Source: WHSP01 sp964424945
GTDB taxonomy: Bacteria > Gemmatimonadota > Gemmatimonadetes > Longimicrobiales > Longimicrobiaceae
Direction of reading: 5' to 3'
DNA length: 12,098 bases
Assembly (NCBI GenBank): GCA_964424945.1
Contig: CAYRLB010000078.1
Span: forward strand, 1-12,098
Part shown: positions 1 through 6,377 of the stretch, in pieces
Numbering within the stretch: the stretch's first letter is position 1
Layout: every line of letters begins with the position of its first letter
Notes under the pieces: model-generated
What the model saw: the letters and a program-made list of their open reading frames with translations, nothing else
Told to the model about the DNA's origin: nothing
Database searches by the model: none
Made by a program: the position numbers and the translations under genes

Positions 1-121
1 CCGCCCCGCCGATGATGATGAACTCATTCGGCTGAATGAGCACCATCACCTCGCCGTGGTGGAGAATGTAGCCCCCGATGACGCAGCCCCAGACTATTAC
101 AAGACCGATGATGACGAACAC
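1..121 (-). CDS. motA: Flagellar motor stator protein MotA, N-terminal fragment
   Basis: This is the first 40 codons of a gene running off the left edge. The translation opens VFVIIGLVIVWGCVIGGY and continues with LHHGEVMVLIQPNEFIIIGGA. This is the first membrane helix and following loop of MotA (family pattern MxxIIGxxxVxxxVxGGYxxxGGxxxxLxQPxExxIIGGA). MotA is the inner-membrane stator subunit that, with MotB, uses ion flow to turn the rotor. The start chosen is GTG (119-121), because family members begin at this point. No ATG lies just upstream in frame, and the upstream ribosome binding site (GGGGTA) is only moderate. The gene is divergent from the kinase-like gene at 226 and has a sigma-28-like promoter about 60 nt upstream. 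Whether ion use is H+ or Na+ cannot be judged from this fragment. Confidence 0.88.
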   Translation of the reverse strand, partial: MFVIIGLVIVWGCVIGGYILHHGEVMVLIQPNEFIIIGGA

Positions 122-178
122 AGAAGTACCCCGAACTTCGAAGGTTTCCGGATGCTGATATCCGAGCTTACTCTCCGA

Positions 179-206
179 GTATCGACCCCGTACCGGAGAA
201 ACTCGA
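179..206 (-). promoter_or_regulatory. Candidate sigma-28 (FliA) promoter for motA
   Basis: Read on the minus strand, TCGAGTTT (199-206) and GTCGATAC (179-186) are separated by 12 nt. The enterobacterial sigma-28 consensus is TAAAGTTT-N11-GCCGATAA, so each half matches at 6 of 8 positions with a spacer one base long. It faces motA and would start transcription near 172, giving a leader of about 50 nt. A short inverted repeat, TCTCCG (172-177) and CGGAGA (194-199), brackets the -10 element. Stator genes are late-class sigma-28 targets in enterics, and fliA is encoded in this window, which supports the call. The match is imperfect and unproven. Confidence 0.45.
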
Positions 207-225
207 CAGCGCCGGGGGAGATTCG

Positions 226-921
226 ATGACGGGGGGCGCGAAGGGCGGCGGTCGGGCGTGGCTGGAGCTGGGGGAGGGGCTGGCAGCGGGAATCCACCAC
301 GCGCTCAACAATCGGCTGGCAGCGCTGGGTGGCGCAGTTCAGGTGCTGCAGGGGGAACCTGCGATGGGAGGGGCGATGGTGGCGCTGCTTTCCGACGAGG
401 TTCGCAAGCTCGAGACGACGACCGCCCTCCTGCGCATTCTCGGTCCTTCGGACACGGAGCTCGAGCCAGTCCAGGTGGGCGACGTCATCACTCAGACGCA
501 GCGGCTCTTCGACATCCACCATGCCTTGCGGGATCTGCGGCTCGACATCCAGGTCGCCGAAGGACTTCCCCCCGTCTGGACCAATCCGGTCGGGCTCCTT
601 CGCATTCTGATGATGATGATCACCGCGGTCGGCAGCGGGGTTCCGCGCGGGTCGCCCTGGACGCCGGGCGAGGGAGGCGTGGTGCGGCTGAAGATCGACG
701 GTGAGACGTCGCTGGTGCACATCGCCGCCGAAGTGCTCGTGCGGCTGGAAGATACGGAGCTTCCGGAGATACCCGCGGAGGAGGTCGCTTCCATGGCGCT
801 GGGGATCGGCGCCACGCTTGAGATTTCGGATCAGGGGGTCGGAACGGGATGGACGCTGCTGGTGCCGACACTGGCAGAGGCGCGGCGGCGGGAGCGGGAG
901 GGTGGAGCTTCGGGCGCTTAG
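226..921 (+). CDS. Histidine-kinase-like protein with intact H-box and degenerate ATPase domain
   Basis: A 231-residue soluble protein, the only plus-strand gene here. Residues 12-70 look like a HisKA dimerisation/phosphoacceptor domain. LAAGIHHALNNRLAAL (residues 19-34) matches the H-box GxAHExNNPLxAI, with His25 as the expected phosphorylated residue and Asn28-Asn29 kept. The second helix is near residues 52-71. Residues 80-134 follow the usual run into a HATPase_c fold (LEPV..., then LPPVWTNPVGLLRILMMMITA). However, both asparagines of the N-box NLLxNA are replaced (Met, Thr). No DxGxG box is visible, and the glycine-rich lid is reduced. The end (GTGWTLLVP, residues 206-214) resembles the last beta strand of that fold. 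There is no sensor, membrane or receiver domain. A strong ribosome binding site (GGGGGAG) sits 5 nt before the ATG. The gene is divergent from motA and overlaps the 3' end of csrA tail to tail. I infer a phosphotransferase (ChpT/Spo0B-like) or pseudokinase acting in motility. A decayed flagellar kinase is the alternative. Confidence 0.72.
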   Translation: MTGGAKGGGRAWLELGEGLAAGIHHALNNRLAALGGAVQVLQGEPAMGGAMVALLSDEVRKLETTTALLRILGPSDTELEPVQVGDVITQTQRLFDIHHALRDLRLDIQVAEGLPPVWTNPVGLLRILMMMITAVGSGVPRGSPWTPGEGGVVRLKIDGETSLVHIAAEVLVRLEDTELPEIPAEEVASMALGIGATLEISDQGVGTGWTLLVPTLAEARRREREGGASGA

Positions 922-1160
922 TCCGCGGGCGGATGCTGCCGGACCGGAAGGAGGTTCAGCCAGTCGGAGCCTTTCGGCGCGGCCGTCGCACGACGGTTTT
1001 CCTCCGCGATCGCTTCGAGCACCTCTTCGCGCATGATGCTCACCTGCGGCGGCGCCTCGATCCCGATGCGGACGCCGCGGCGATCGGATTCGAGTACGAC
1101 GATGCGGATGCCATCGCCGATGACGATCGCCTCACCCGGCTTCCGACTGAGAATCAGCAT
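918..1160 (-). CDS. csrA: Carbon storage/flagellin translation regulator CsrA
   Basis: An 80-residue CsrA. The core follows the family exactly: MLILSRKPGEAIVIGDGIRI at residues 1-20, VRIGIEAPPQVSIMREEV at 30-47. The RNA-contacting Leu4, Arg6 and Arg44 are all in place. CsrA dimers bind GGA motifs in mRNA leaders and repress or stabilise transcripts; in many bacteria flagellin mRNA is a target. The protein carries a tail of about 20-25 residues beyond the usual roughly 60, rich in basic and polar residues and ending near DWLNLLPVRQHPPAD. The ATG lies 9 nt after the flgK stop. No Shine-Dalgarno sequence is evident before it, so translation is probably coupled to flgK. Its TAA (918-920) overlaps the TAG (919-921) of the convergent kinase-like gene. 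The FliW antagonist gene, often adjacent, is not next to it. Confidence 0.95.
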   Translation of the reverse strand: MLILSRKPGEAIVIGDGIRIVVLESDRRGVRIGIEAPPQVSIMREEVLEAIAEENRRATAAPKGSDWLNLLPVRQHPPAD

Positions 1161-1169
1161 TGAAGCGCG

Positions 1170-2567
1170 TTATCTGCCCAGACCGAGAACGGTCTGCATC
1201 ATCTCATCGACGACCGTAACGAGGCGGGCGGCTGCGGTGTAGGCCTGCTGATGCTGCATGACTCTGATGAGCTCCTCATCGGTCGAAACGCCGCTGACGC
1301 TCTTGCGCCGCGTCTCAATCTGTTCAGCAAGCGTCTGGTGGACGACTGCGGAATCTGCGGCAACGTTCGTGTTCACCGCAAGTTCCGTTACCGTAGCGCG
1401 ATAGTGCTCGGCTCCGGACAGCCCGCCCAGAAGCTCCGCCTGCGCGGGCGTCCAGATCCCAAGAGCGATCGTATTCTGGGACGGCTTCGAGCGCATCGCC
1501 GCGGTCGCCATCGCGATCCGGTTGTTCAGCGGCTGCGCAGGGTCGTCGCTGGTGGCGATCGACTCGGCCGTACCGATCACGCTGATGTTCCGCGCACTGG
1601 TCGACGCCGGATCGAAGAAGTTCGTCCCCGGCGTTCCGTCGGTCTGAACGCCGGCCGTCTGCAGGGCGTTCGTCTGGACGACGAGCGCTTCCGCGAGGTC
1701 ATCGAGCCGACCCTGGATCGCGGGAATGCGGGTGGTGAGCGCCGCGACGAGTTCGCCCAGCACACTTCCCTCCGCCGGGGGATAGAGGGCGGAGCTCCCC
1801 AGCGTGACCGTTGGGGGCTCACCGGACGCGGCGATCGGCTTCGCCATCGTTCCATCCACGACGAGCGAGTTCTCGAGATAGACTGCGACAGATCCGTTTT
1901 CGCGTTCCGTAACGCGGACCGTTCCGAGCTGCGAAAGGGAGTCGAGAAGTCTGTCGCGCTGGTCGCGCAGATCGCTGGCCGTCGTCCCACCCGACTCCTG
2001 GCTGACGATCAGCCCGTTGATTTTCGCGATCTGCTCCGTGGTACGGTTCACCTCCTGAACCGTCGTCTCGAGTCGGCTGCGCGCGGCGTGCGCCATCCCG
2101 TCCAGGGTGGTCGAGAAGTTGTTCAGGGTGGACGCAACGTGGTTCGCGCGCTGGATAACCACGCGGCGGGCGCTGTCGTTGCCGGGATCCTGTGCGAGAT
2201 CCGACCAGGAGCTGTAGAAGGCGTCCAGGGAGGAGGCGAGCCCTGTTTCGGATGGCTCGCCGAAGACCTCTTCGATGCTGCTCAGAAGTTCGTGGCGCAG
2301 CTCGAATGCCGCCGACTGCCCCGCTTCCTTCCGGTAGCTGGTGTCGAGGAGGGTGTCCCGAACGCGGCTGATGTCGTAGATGCGGACACCCGTCCCGAGG
2401 CGGCCGAGCGTCGTCTGGTCAGGCCGCGTTTCGACCATGCGCACGACCTGACGGGTGTACCCTTCGGTTCCGGCGTTCGCGATGTTGTGCGAGGCGACCC
2501 GGACGGCGGTCTGGTTCGCCGAGATGGCGTTCCGCGCGATGTTGAGGATGCTGCCAAGACTCGACAT
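1170..2567 (-). CDS. flgK: Flagellar hook-filament junction protein FlgK (HAP1)
   Basis: A 465-residue FlgK, the first junction protein between hook and filament, exported by the flagellar type III system. The N-terminus has the axial-protein motif (residues 17-40: ISANQTAVRVASHNIANAGTEGYTRQ, quoted in part as SHNIANAGTEGYTRQ). The C-terminus has the matching coiled region (VSTDEELIRVMQHQQAYTAAARLV then VVDEMMQTVLG), typical of FlgK. The middle (about 200-350) is the variable domain. The reading frame is open to 2693, but the ATG at 2565-2567 is chosen because MSSLGSILNIARNAI is the normal FlgK start and it lies 1 nt after the flgN stop. FlgN, its likely chaperone, is immediately upstream. 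FlgL, the usual next gene, is missing; csrA follows after 9 nt. Confidence 0.95.
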   Translation of the reverse strand: MSSLGSILNIARNAISANQTAVRVASHNIANAGTEGYTRQVVRMVETRPDQTTLGRLGTGVRIYDISRVRDTLLDTSYRKEAGQSAAFELRHELLSSIEEVFGEPSETGLASSLDAFYSSWSDLAQDPGNDSARRVVIQRANHVASTLNNFSTTLDGMAHAARSRLETTVQEVNRTTEQIAKINGLIVSQESGGTTASDLRDQRDRLLDSLSQLGTVRVTERENGSVAVYLENSLVVDGTMAKPIAASGEPPTVTLGSSALYPPAEGSVLGELVAALTTRIPAIQGRLDDLAEALVVQTNALQTAGVQTDGTPGTNFFDPASTSARNISVIGTAESIATSDDPAQPLNNRIAMATAAMRSKPSQNTIALGIWTPAQAELLGGLSGAEHYRATVTELAVNTNVAADSAVVHQTLAEQIETRRKSVSGVSTDEELIRVMQHQQAYTAAARLVTVVDEMMQTVLGLGR

Positions 2568-2568
2568 A

Positions 2569-3111
2569 TCAGGCGTGCCTGTTGATGAGCAGGCCTCCGG
2601 CGGCCTCGGCCTCCCCGTGAGTACGAGCTTCCGGGCGATAGGTACCGTAGGCGTCTGGTGCGCCGTAGAGACCTCGCACCAGATCTCCGCCATTCGACAG
2701 AGCCGAACGCAGGATCTGGCGGTTCATCTCGACCTCCCGCGAAAGGGTGAGCGCCGCTGCGCGCAGCCCATCGCGCGCAACGCGCAGCCCTTCCGTCAGG
2801 AGCTCGCCGGCGACATCGTCGAGAGAACGAAGCCCGACATCGTCGGACCCGCCGATCAGCCGGCCGAGCGATTGGCGCTGGCGGCGCGCCTCTCCCAACG
2901 TGACGAGTATCCTGTGCGTCGCGAAGACGCTGTCATCGACGCCCTGGAGGTCGTCCGCGGCGACGGCCGAGCGCTGCTTACGCATCACCCCGATGAGGTC
3001 CTCGAGGAGCCTGATCTCAGCCGTCACAGCGCCGGCAAGCGCACCAGCGGCGACCGAGGATGAGGCGCCTCGTTGAACCAGCTTGAGGTGCGCGGTGTTC
3101 CTGGCACTCAT
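2569..3111 (-). CDS. flgN: FlgN-like flagellar export chaperone
   Basis: A 180-residue, mainly helical protein. The helices around residues 29-85 have the FlgN pattern (LLEDLIGVMRKQRSAVAADDLQGV, quoted in part as LLEDLIGVMRKQRSA). The tail, near 130-160, has NRQILRSALSNGGDLVRGLYG followed by a Tyr/Gly-rich segment (YGTYRP), like the FlgN end. FlgN binds the C-termini of FlgK and FlgL in the cytoplasm and takes them to the export gate. A strong ribosome binding site (AAGGAG) lies about 10 nt before the ATG, inside the end of flgJ, and the two genes overlap by 4 nt. Position directly before flgK is the best support, since FlgN sequences are weakly conserved. FlgM, which often sits between flgJ and flgN, has no room here. 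Confidence 0.8.
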   Translation of the reverse strand: MSARNTAHLKLVQRGASSSVAAGALAGAVTAEIRLLEDLIGVMRKQRSAVAADDLQGVDDSVFATHRILVTLGEARRQRQSLGRLIGGSDDVGLRSLDDVAGELLTEGLRVARDGLRAAALTLSREVEMNRQILRSALSNGGDLVRGLYGAPDAYGTYRPEARTHGEAEAAGGLLINRHA

Positions 3112-3422
3112 GACGGCCCATCTCCTTCAAATGATTCGCTGCCGAGCGCCCCGCGCAGCTGTCGATACAGTGCCTCTCCGATTCCGCCGCTCCAGCCGTC
3201 GCCCATCTGGGGAGCGAGGTGCTGGTCGAGCATACCTGTGAACATCTCCTCACCCATCCCGCCGCTGGTGAGACCGTCCTGGGGGACCGTCTCGCGCATC
3301 GCCTTCAGGAGCTCCATGACGAAGACCCCTTCGAGGTCGCGCGCCGCCCTCCTCAGCTCCTCCTCCTTCCGGTTCACCGGGGAGGAGGATCCAGCCGGTC
3401 CGTCGATCTTCTGAATGCTCAT
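3108..3422 (-). CDS. flgJ: FlgJ-type rod-binding protein, without muramidase domain
   Basis: A 104-residue protein that is only the N-terminal rod-binding domain of FlgJ. The key stretch is residues 25-90: AARDLEGVFVMELLKAMRET, then MLDQHLAPQMG and GGIGEALYRQL. This matches the family pattern (FExxFxxxMLKAMRxT ... MLDQQLA ... GLAxxLxxQL). The C-terminal peptidoglycan hydrolase domain of beta/gamma-proteobacterial FlgJ is absent, so another enzyme must open the cell wall for the rod. The ATG overlaps the flgI stop by 4 nt (ATGA), with GAGG about 10 nt upstream. It ends by overlapping flgN by 4 nt. Confidence 0.88.
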   Translation of the reverse strand: MSIQKIDGPAGSSSPVNRKEEELRRAARDLEGVFVMELLKAMRETVPQDGLTSGGMGEEMFTGMLDQHLAPQMGDGWSGGIGEALYRQLRGALGSESFEGDGPS

Positions 3423-4519
3423 CGAACCACAACCTCGGCGGAGAGCGCGCCGATTTCCCTGAGTGCTTCGAAGATGGCCGCGATCTCGGTCGGTGGCGTC
3501 TCGAAGGAATGGAGTGCCGCGGCGATCTGCTGAGCAGATGTTCCTGCCGGGACCCGGAGGTCTCCAGCCCCTGCCGCGCCTGCGGGATCGGTTCCTCCGC
3601 CGATCGCCAGCGTCACAAGCCCATGGCTGACCACTGCGTCGCCTACCGCGAGGTCGCCCCCGGCCACGACCGTCCCGTCCCGCCCGTCGATGACGATGCG
3701 CGATGCACGGAGCGGGGAGATTCTCAGCTCGTTGATTTCCGTGAGCGTTGTCGCTCTCTGCATCGGATCTTCCGCGAGGTTCAGGGCGATCGAACCTGGA
3801 TCCTCGATCGCGGCGGTGCCATCTCCCAGTGCTGCGTTCACCGCCGTGACGACGCGCATCGCCGTTCCCAGATCCGGCTCGCGGAGAAGAAGACGCGATG
3901 CAGATGCGAACTCAGGCCTCGGCAGGCTTCCCTCGAGCAGGCCGCCGGACGGAATGCGCGCTGTCGTCTCGATCGTGTAGGAGCCGCGGGCCGCGCCGCC
4001 ATCGCTGACCATGAGGGAACCCTGGGCCGTCGCGACCGGATCTCCCCCGACGTCGGTCATCAGGGGTGTCATCCAGAGGACGCCGCCGCGGACCGACCTG
4101 GCGTCGCCGAGCGAGGAAACGTGGACCTCGAAGCGCCCGCCGGCCCGGAGGTAGGGGGACACTTCGGCGGTCACCAGAACTGCCGCGACATTCCGCGTGC
4201 GGAGCACCTCGTTCGGTACATCGACATCGAAGCGGCGGAGCAGGTTCGCCACCGACTGGACCGTCTGCCCACCCGATGACCCACCTGCGGGCCGGTCTCC
4301 CGTGCCGTCGAGGCCCACGACGAGGCCATAGCCCATCAACCGCACCGGTACTGCCGACTCCTGGATGGTGAGATCCGAGATCCGGATCTCCTGCGCAAGC
4401 GCCCGGTCGGGAAGTGCGATCGTCGAAAGCATCAGCAGGCCGAGCATGCCCAGCGACCGACCGGTTGACTGTCGCTGCCTCCGCGGGGGACGAGGGCGTA
4501 CGATCTCCACGAAGTTCAT
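3419..4519 (-). CDS. flgI: Flagellar P-ring protein FlgI
   Basis: A 366-residue FlgI, the periplasmic P-ring protein that forms a bushing around the rod in the peptidoglycan layer. There is a long basic n-region, then a hydrophobic core (MLGLLMLSTIAL, residues 25-36) and probable cleavage after ALA (residue 42). The mature part opens with the signature RISDLT...LMGYGLVVGLDGTGD (residues 46-75). It continues with NVAAVLVTAEVSP and GGVLWMTPLMTDVGG, all typical of FlgI. The C-terminus ends IAAIFEALREIGALSAEVVVR, in two parts IAAIFEALREIGAL and SAEVVVR, as in the family. The length is normal. It overlaps flgH and flgJ by 4 nt each. Its periplasmic chaperone FlgA is encoded two genes upstream. Confidence 0.96.
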   Translation of the reverse strand: MNFVEIVRPRPPRRQRQSTGRSLGMLGLLMLSTIALPDRALAQEIRISDLTIQESAVPVRLMGYGLVVGLDGTGDRPAGGSSGGQTVQSVANLLRRFDVDVPNEVLRTRNVAAVLVTAEVSPYLRAGGRFEVHVSSLGDARSVRGGVLWMTPLMTDVGGDPVATAQGSLMVSDGGAARGSYTIETTARIPSGGLLEGSLPRPEFASASRLLLREPDLGTAMRVVTAVNAALGDGTAAIEDPGSIALNLAEDPMQRATTLTEINELRISPLRASRIVIDGRDGTVVAGGDLAVGDAVVSHGLVTLAIGGGTDPAGAAGAGDLRVPAGTSAQQIAAALHSFETPPTEIAAIFEALREIGALSAEVVVR

Positions 4520-5103
4520 GGCCAGATCTTTCCGAGAAGTCGTCCGATGATTCCGCTCTTCGGCCCCGTTCCCTCGGTGGTGTAGACGAGTTCCACATCG
4601 CCGATGCGCCAGGAATCGATCATGTTGCGGGAGGAGACGTCGTCGGGCCGGACGAGGCCGCGCAGGACAAGTTCCTCGGATACTTCGTCGATGTTGACGA
4701 GCTTCTTTCCTTCCACGCGCAGAAGCCCGCTCTCCTCGATTCCGACGATCCGAACCGTCATCTCGCCCTGAAAGCGGTTCTGGCGGCTCGCCTCGGATCG
4801 GGATCGTGACTCCGCCTGGTTGGTGGTGCCGACCGACGCGCCGACGCGCGGGATGCCGGCAGCAGCCGTCTGCGAGACATCGATGCCGAGGTCACGGAAG
4901 CGGCGGTCCGAGGAGAAGTCTCCCTGGTTCGCAGCGGCGAGCGTGTACTCGTCGATGAGCACGGTGATGACGTCGCCGGCGACGAAGTCCCGCCGGTCCG
5001 AAGTCCAGGAGCGGCGTGCTGACTGGGCGCTGGCGCTGTCGGCCACGGCGAGCGCGATGAGCGCGACTGCCACGAACGCGATCGATCTATGCCTGCTCAT
5101 CAT
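4516..5103 (-). CDS. flgH: Flagellar L-ring protein FlgH, lacking a lipobox cysteine
   Basis: A 195-residue FlgH, the outer-membrane L-ring protein. Family marks: FVAGDVITVLIDE (residues 40-52), SRQNRFQGEMTVRIVGI (107-123), LLRVEGKKLVNID (127-139), VLRGLVRPDDVSSRN (146-160) and a glycine-rich end. The signal peptide (residues 1-26, basic start then FVAVALIALAVA) ends ASA followed by Gln, which looks like signal peptidase I processing. Most FlgH proteins are lipoproteins with Cys after an L-x-G/A-C box; no cysteine is present here. Two ATGs are adjacent, and the first (5101-5103) overlaps the flgA stop. AAAGG lies just upstream. It overlaps flgI by 4 nt. Confidence 0.94.
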   Translation of the reverse strand: MMSRHRSIAFVAVALIALAVADSASAQSARRSWTSDRRDFVAGDVITVLIDEYTLAAANQGDFSSDRRFRDLGIDVSQTAAAGIPRVGASVGTTNQAESRSRSEASRQNRFQGEMTVRIVGIEESGLLRVEGKKLVNIDEVSEELVLRGLVRPDDVSSRNMIDSWRIGDVELVYTTEGTGPKSGIIGRLLGKIWP

Positions 5104-5549
5104 CTACCTTTTTCCAAGTTGTCGAGGCGGACAACACCCGGTGCCTCCGCGATCCCTTCGAATCTTCGCCTCGTATCGACCCGGACGAGGATCCTTTCGC
5201 CCCCGATCGCGGATCCCATCGCCCGTCCCGTCATTCGGATCTCGAGTTCTCCGCCACGCCAGAGGAGCTGAACTGTTTCGCCGCTGCGGATGATCTGAGC
5301 CGGCGCGATCGCCGGAGCCCGGAGCACTTCGCCCGTGCGGATGACGCGCTTCGTCTCCCATCCGAGAATCGACTCCGCCTCGTCACCGATGCCATCGATG
5401 TCCGCCGCCTCGATCAGGGCGCCGCGCGGGATCTCCCGAGCAGCGAGTAGCACCGGCGTCGAGGCCACCGGCTGCTGGGCCGGCAGCGACGTGGTCGAGA
5501 CTGCGACGGCCGATGCGACAAGCAGAAGCGCGAAGATCCATCGTTTCAT
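5100..5549 (-). CDS. flgA: Flagellar P-ring assembly chaperone FlgA (short form)
   Basis: A 149-residue periplasmic protein. Residues 1-25 are a signal peptide (MKRW, then IFALLLVASAVAV, ending LPAQQ). The rest is a SAF-type domain: VLLAAREIPRGALIEAADI (residues 33-51), GWETKRVIRTGEVLRAPAI (63-81), then IRSGETVQLLWRGGELEI. The usual C-terminal part of FlgA follows (GRAMGSAIGGERILVRV). FlgA helps FlgI assemble into the P-ring. Many FlgA proteins exceed 200 residues and carry an extra N-terminal region that is absent here. The ATG lies 8 nt after the flgG stop, with a weak AGGCAGG before it. The position between flgG and flgH supports the call. Confidence 0.86.
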   Translation of the reverse strand: MKRWIFALLLVASAVAVSTTSLPAQQPVASTPVLLAAREIPRGALIEAADIDGIGDEAESILGWETKRVIRTGEVLRAPAIAPAQIIRSGETVQLLWRGGELEIRMTGRAMGSAIGGERILVRVDTRRRFEGIAEAPGVVRLDNLEKGR

Positions 5550-5557
5550 CTGCCTGC

Positions 5558-6346
5558 CTAGCGGACCATCGAGCTGGCGATTTCCGACATCTGCTCGCTG
5601 TTCTTGATGGACTTCGAGTTGATCTCGTAGGCGCGCATCGAGGTGATCATGTCGACCATCTCCTGGACGATCTCCACGTTGCTCCCCTCCAGGCTGCCCT
5701 GGAGCAGGCGACCCATTCCCTCTTCCTGCGGGTAGCCGAGGATCGGCTCACCCGAGGCCGGCGTCTGACTGTAGAGGTTCTCGCCCAGCGACATCAGGCC
5801 AGTGGGGTTGGCGAACCGCGCGAGCTCGATCCGGCCGATCTCCATCGGCTCGGTGGAGTCGGCGCTCGTGATCGTGACGATGCCTGTGCGCGAGATCTGC
5901 ACATCGGCCGCGTCGTCCGGGATCTGGATGCCCGGCAGTACCGAATAACCACCCTGCGTCACCAGCGTACCCATATCGGAGATCGTCAGCGCGCCGTCGC
6001 GGGTGTAGCCGACCTGACCGCTGGGGAGCTGGACCTGGAAGAAGCCGTCACCCTCGATGGCGAGGTCGAAAGGCCGCTCCGTCTGCTCGATGGCGCCGGC
6101 CGTATGAAGCCGCTGCACCGATGAAAGGCGAACGCCGCGCCCGACCTGGATGGCGGGCGTGGTGCCGGCTTCCGGCGAGCCGACGGTCGTGCTCCCCTGC
6201 ACCGTCTGGTAGAGGAGATCCTCGAAGTGAGCGCGGCTTCGCTTGAAAGCCGTCGTGTTCACATTGGCGAGGTTGTTGGCGATGACCTCCGTGCGGATCT
6301 GCTGAGCCCGCATTCCGGTGGCTGCCGTGCGAAGAGAGGGATCCAT
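5558..6346 (-). CDS. flgG: Flagellar distal rod protein FlgG
   Basis: A 262-residue FlgG of normal length. The start MDPSLRTAATGMRAQQ is standard, followed by the axial motif VIANNLANVNTTAFKRSR (residues 21-38) and DLLYQTVQGS. The centre has RPFDLAIEGDGFFQVQL (about 91-107) and YTRDGALTISDMGTLVTQGG. The C-terminus, GSLEGSNVEIVQEMVDMI and then MRAYEINSKSIKNSEQM, is the FlgG signature. FlgG polymerises as the distal rod that passes through the P- and L-rings encoded next door. No Shine-Dalgarno sequence precedes the ATG; instead there is a T-rich, pyrimidine leader (6347-6366). The start is fixed by homology. Confidence 0.96.
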   Translation of the reverse strand: MDPSLRTAATGMRAQQIRTEVIANNLANVNTTAFKRSRAHFEDLLYQTVQGSTTVGSPEAGTTPAIQVGRGVRLSSVQRLHTAGAIEQTERPFDLAIEGDGFFQVQLPSGQVGYTRDGALTISDMGTLVTQGGYSVLPGIQIPDDAADVQISRTGIVTITSADSTEPMEIGRIELARFANPTGLMSLGENLYSQTPASGEPILGYPQEEGMGRLLQGSLEGSNVEIVQEMVDMITSMRAYEINSKSIKNSEQMSEIASSMVR

Positions 6347-6377
6347 GATAAAAAGACAAAAAAGGGAAAAGGCTATC

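Noticed and set aside
136..164. A plus-strand sigma-28 promoter for the kinase-like gene (GAAGGTTT and GCTGATAT)
   Set aside because: Each half resembles the consensus, but the spacer is only 6 nt against the required 11 or so.
97..720. A 207-codon minus-strand frame opposite the kinase-like gene and across the motA start
   Set aside because: It overlaps the motA start in another frame and the kinase-like gene on the other strand. Its sequence is low-complexity Arg/His/Pro-rich. The plus-strand H-box and strong ribosome binding site decide for the plus strand.
1251..2585. A 444-codon open frame on the plus strand, antisense to flgK
   Set aside because: It is a mirror frame of the well-supported flgK. 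Its translation is rich in Arg/Gly with no recognisable motif, as expected for the complement of a GC-rich gene.
3509..4279. A 256-codon plus-strand frame antisense to flgI
   Set aside because: It is a shadow of flgI, with no domain and no ribosome binding site of note.
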